Source of the DNA: Corbicula japonica
Lineage: Eukaryota > Mollusca > Bivalvia > Venerida > Cyrenidae
Assembly: GCA_038501625.1 (NCBI GenBank)
Contig: JAZAYU010000001.1
Span: 9,351,374 to 9,415,373, forward strand
Length of the DNA stretch: 64,000 nucleotides
Direction: 5' to 3'
In this document: positions 27,501 to 33,500 of the stretch, one piece after another
Numbering within the stretch: the stretch's first letter is position 1
How the letters are laid out: every line of letters starts with the position of its first letter
Notes under the pieces: generated by a model
The model's input: only the letters and a program-made list of their open reading frames with translations
Told to the model about the DNA's origin: nothing
Databases searched by the model: none
Program-made: the position numbers and the translations under genes

Positions 27501-30500
27501 TTACCCACATAAGTTGCATTTCAAAGGGAATTTAAAATAGTATACATAGTTGTATAGAATGATAGAATATACTATTTTCAAATTGCTTTAAATATGTTTT
27601 ACACTTACTTTTCATAATTCATGTACTTTTTTGACAGAAGTATTTTTTACTAGTCAATTATTCATTGCTTAATTCATGTTCATTCACAGTATAGTATTCC
27701 AGATGGACCAAAACCTGTTGAACAAAATCTGTGTCATCATGGACATATCATGGACTTTAACCGAGAGTGTACCTTTTTGGCACATTTGTTATTGATCAGG
27801 TGAAGTATGGCATCAGTAACATATCCATTCCCAGCAAACAGGATCTCCTCTATCTTCCCACTGTTCTCCAACTTCCCCTGAAACATACAGAAAACATCTC
27901 CAGATACCAACAAGAAAAATTTTGATGCAAGGCATCAAAGTCGGCGGGAAAAGGATTTTCATGTAATTACAACAATGTAATCACACTGCTCTGACGAAAT
28001 CTGAATGACTGAGATTATTACGTTCTATTACTACAAAAATCAGAACATACGCAGTGAAACAGTCAACATCCCGATAGTACGGCTTCTGTCGTTTTCAAAA
28101 ATCGTCACATGAAAAAAATTAAAGCACTGAAAGGGCTGCAAGCCAGCGGAGCGTAAACATAATCAAAATAAAACAAACACATAATGTTCAATGTAACAGG
28201 AATTCCAGTTTTGTTCCAGTTATAAAGATTTATAATAACTAAACAGAATGAAGAAACTCCTATAGAAGACATGTTATGTGCTTGCAACATTGTGGGTTGC
28301 CTATGTTGAATGACATATAGATATGTGATATAAGTTAAATTGCAGTAAAATTTTCACTGTAAATAAACAAAACAAAAAAAAAAAAAAAACAAAGACAACA
28401 CATATGCCCCGGTAGCGAAGTTTGTCATGATACAAATTTAAAATGATAGCACAATGTTAAAACAGCAAGAAATCACAAGTTAGTTCTAAATAATGGAAAA
28501 AAGAACTTTCTTGTGCCAGAACCTGAGCATAAAAAGAATTTTACATGAAAATCAATTAATGTAACATATTTATAATCTAAGATTATAATGTACAGATTAT
28601 TCATGACAAAATTGGGAAAGTTACAGAATTTTATGTAATTAATGCTTAGGCATTATTACAAACACTGATGATGCAAGTATTTGGAGGGTGGGCATTTATT
28701 AGAGGCACATGATTGAAATTGAGAAATATCCAACATGCTGAAACAGATAAACCATTTCTCTAAGTACAAAATGGGAAGATAACCTCAGAAATAAGGTAGC
28801 TGGAGTTATTTAACTTGTCAGGGTCATGACCTGTGCACTGTTAAGTAAGTGTGTTAAATTCATTTTACTGTTCTTTGCAGACAATGAGAAATATCCAACT
28901 TTCAGAAACAGGTTAACCATTTATCTCTTAGTATAAAATGGGGAGATAACCCCAGGAATAAGCTAGCCAGAAATATGTAACTTGTAAGCGTCATAAACTA
29001 TGCACTATTAAGTGAGTGTGAGAACTTTCATGCCAATGCCCCTAGTAGAAATTAAGAAATATCCAACTTGCTGAAACAGGTTAACCATTTATCTCCAAGT
29101 ACAAAACGGGGAGATAATCCCAGAAAAAAAGGTACACAGAGTTATGTTTCTTGCCAATGCTCTTTGTAGAAATTGAGGGGGGATTGCATAAAAATACCAA
29201 TAACTCAGACACAACAATCATTGAAAATTATCCAATTCAATAGTTGCTAGAAATGGGAATATTCAACAAAATAAAACTGGTCAAAATATTGACAAAAGTA
29301 ATTTTTGGGGAACTGTTTAAATAAATGAGAAAGGGGACATTAAAAGCAATTGAACAGGACAAATACAAAAACATTACAGGATACATGTATGTTTGATTGA
29401 GCAATACCAGGATCAAAATACATCACTGCCCAGAATGCCTAGCCCTGGGTTTATGCAACTCAATATTTACCCAAGTACCAATTTTGATGATAATTTTATA
29501 TTCATGCTTTATAGCAACACATCACAACTGAAAGCAATGCCATTAGCCTTATAAATGTCATTTAGTAAATGAAAGAGGCACAACAATTTTTTTGTGTTAG
29601 TCATATAGTATGGAAATTGTTGGGTTAGCAAAATTGTATTTATTTCATATATTATTATAGCTTATTTCTTTACCTTGTACTATGTCTCTTGATTATTTCC
29701 ACTTTCAACGTAAATACACAGGGACCCCGTGAAAGGCTATTTGATCTTGGTTTCATGTATAACAATGTGTCAGAGGGAGCCAGAGTTATGTTAATGTAAC
29801 CATATTTTAAGGAAGTGTCCAACCTTATAAATCAGATAAAGGGGCTCTTTATATTCATTTCATTAGCTAAAGCCTTTAACAGACACCCTTTCCCCACTGT
29901 TATCTGTCAACTCTATTTAGACCCTTTTAATGCATGCACCACATTTATCTGATCTATATATACACTCTTTGAATCTTGACCAGGAAGTACATGTACCTAA
30001 AAGATCTAAACATTAACAGACTCTGATTAGCCAAACTGATATGCATGTTGATATGGTCTAACCTTGTCACACATGAAATAAAAGCTGCATGGAAAGAGTA
30101 GACAAAAACATGGAATACTTGAGTTTTGCACAGAAAATCCATTTCTAACTTCAACCTTTAACTCTATATATACACCTTTATGGCATAGGCAAACAGTGTA
30201 GATCTAGATCACCCTGCATCTCTTTGCTGTTTAGTCAGAATCTGCACTATTCACTTTCAGATTCATAAAGTTATTTCTGAACAAGACATGACCAATGTAG
30301 ATCTGATCAGATGGCACAAATGTTCAGTCTGATCTGGATCTACACTAGAAACACATGCAATGAAAGGCACATTTATATAGCAGAAAGGTGCTCTTGATCA
30401 ATAATTTTTAGTTTTGCCCCTTAGAATGACATGAACAATCTTTCTTAGTGAATATTATCATCTTCAACTAAAATTTTAGAAATTACTCTACATCATAAAG

Positions 30501-33500
30501 CTATTACAGTTACTATAACTAAGTTAATGCATATAATATATATAATTATTCCTAGTTTGTCATCAGAAATATTAATACATCTATGTTCTTTCAATGCCAT
30601 TTAGTTAACAAATTATTTTATTAGAAGATATCATTTAGGGATTTCAAAAGATGCAGATTCTTGCATTTTGATGCAAGCATATTTGAATTTTTTCACTCTT
30701 TACCCCCTGGCTAAGTTTAATACGTTCTTTTAAATATGTTTTTTATTCACAAATTTATCACATCTAATGAGCCAGCGACTGTTCTTCGCTCATAAAAAGT
30801 CTCTTCAGAGGTGCAGGGATTTCGGATTTCAATAGCTTTTGAAAACCAGGGGTTGTTTGTCCCTGTTGAGAGATTTTAAGGGGTCATAATCAAATAGTTG
30901 CAAGTTATATCTTGTGTTCAACTTGAACTTAACTACTTATAAAAGTGCTTTAAGTTTAACATCGTTTAAATATATGTTCAGTGGTCTAATAAGTATTGAT
31001 TTTATAATTAAAATGCAATAGACACAATATTTATCTTTATTCTTGCAATATTCGACCATGATTCCTTCACCAAAGAACCCACTCAAAATCAGGAACGGTC
31101 AAATGTAGAAAAAACTAATTTGCTTGCATCAAAATGCAAGAATCTGCATCTATTGAAATCCCTGAGGCAGGAAAATTAAGTCTGACATGGTTAATTTTCA
31201 AGTTTAATCCAAACTGATTGTCATAATTTTTTCCTGTTGTTGCGATAATTACCTGGCAAAAACTAGATAATTTAAAAATTAAAAATACCAGTTTCTTTAA
31301 TCCATGTTTGAAGTGGTCATATTGAAAAAACAAATATCATTGAGACTTAGGAAGCTAGTTTAAGCTATTCTAGTAAAAAAAAAACTATTTACCTTGTTAA
31401 GACTTGTAAACCTGGACGGTGTTTAACTGCCAGTGTGATACAGAACTTTGTTTTCCAAAGTGCTTGAAGTGTCTATCTTTAGTAAGACTACATCCTCACC
31501 AGAAAATGTAAACAATAATCAGATGTGTTTCCATGCAGCTGGTTTTATACAAATCATTATATGCAAAATATGCCAAACTGTTTTAGTAAAGTTGATTGCA
31601 CATTTATGCATACAATGACTGCACATATGCAATATTTGGGATAGTTTTAAACAGTTAAAACCCTTATGCCATGACATTTCGAAATCTCTGTAATAAATTT
31701 TTTGTCCATGTCTGTGTTTATTTGTAATCCTTTCAGGATTTCACGTACTATCTGTCATGTTAATTCCACTTCCGAAAAACTCATTTTGCATCATTTTTAT
31801 AACTTTCACAATTTAAATTCGCACAAAACATTAGAAATTTGTTATAACGAAAGTGTTCAATATTTTTGGGAAACAAAATCAAGGGGAGATCACCGGAGTT
31901 GTGTGTAGTTTGGGCTAAACGCCGTCTGTGTTACGTAACAATGTCAACCCCGTAAAACAATCGACGCGGTATATAACAAACATTAACAAACAGACCATTA
32001 CACGATTAAAAAAGCAACGTACCATAATTTTATAGTATAATTACGTTTTGTCCCGAAAAACAATCTCACCAATTATGTTCCACAAGATCACACATAGGTA
32101 TAAACACAGTGCAAAGGTCAACATCCCTGACCGATTATACGAAAACTACGTCTTGCAATGTACAATTAAAACAATGGATGACCAGTATCGCAATTGTACA
32201 TTTATTCACACCTTTGTTTCCGAACAAAATTCTCACGAATTATGTTCCACAACTTCCAACAGGTACATCTACAGTGCAACAGTCAACATCCCTGACCGAT
32301 TATACGGAAGGACCGGCTACCGTTGTTTTCAAAAAATAGTCACGTGCTCAGGAGAACTTATTATTTTAAAATTTAAGAAAAATAAAAAAAATCCTGCAAA
32401 GCGATGTCAATCAGTTCCTATGATACAATTCGTTAACCATTTGTTAATACGTTTTTTGCACAACAACTCTCATTAATATATATATCAGAACAAAAATAGA
32501 AACATTTCTGAAATTATGCTATTATCCCCACAAAAATAGTCATGTGCACAGGAGAACTTATTATTTGAAAATTTAAAAAAAATCAAAGAAATCCTACAAA
32601 GCGATGTCAACCAGTTCCAATGGTGCAATTCGTTAACAATTTGTGAATACTTTTTTTTGCAAAACATCTCTCATTAATATATATCTGAACAAAAAATACA
32701 AACATTTCTGAAATTATGCTGGTATCCTTCCACATTAAATTCTCAAAGTAAGCACAAATATAGTCGGCGGCTCATTGCCGCCGACTAACAAGCATCTTAA
32801 CCCTTCACTCAATTTATGTGCATTTTATCGCACGATTAAGTGACAATCTGATTAAAATCATCTCCTGAAAACGGCTAAGCTATCAGGATCTGACGACGAG
32901 TAACTAAAACATGCTTTTATCACTTACCCTTTGAACCAATCAGATTGTCGCCTATAAAATCGCAAAAGAGAAGGTAAACATAATATTTTTAACCATGGAA
33001 CGTGTTTACAGCCTGTTTAAGATGTATTTTTACTGAAGTTATATGTGTTTATGTAGTAATGACATCTTCAGATTATTTTGCGAACGTTATAAATCATGCT
33101 TCCTGTGTTGACAATTTCTAAAAATAGTAATCGGGGAAAACCGTTATAGGTCATGTACGGTGTCTGCGGGCCGTCATCAGATCTAACAGTTTGTTAGATT
33201 TGACTTTATTGAGATTGGATTGTGTGACCATTGTAGATCCAGAGGAGCTGCCATATCTGTGCCATTTTATCAGGATCTACACTGTTCACTTTTTGGTAAG
33301 AGATAAAATAATAAATCAAAAGGTGAAAAGTGCAGATCATGAACAGACTGCACAAATGTGCCAGCTAATCTGGATCTACCCTTTTCGCCCGCAATAATAA
33401 AAGGTTTATCTATGGAGTAAAGGGTTAATGCATCAACTGATGATCAAAATGTGGGTCACCATGGACAGACTGTGACAACTGTACCTTGAATACTACAAAA

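Noticed and set aside
31389..31425. A 34-nt stretch with acceptor GGCAG and donor AAG|GTAAAT in intron 1
   Set aside because: In the phase required after exon 1 it contains a TAA, and exons 1 and 2 join cleanly without it.
32048..32476. 142-codon plus-strand open frame in intron 1
   Set aside because: Falls on degenerate direct repeats, has no recognisable domain and no supporting splice context.
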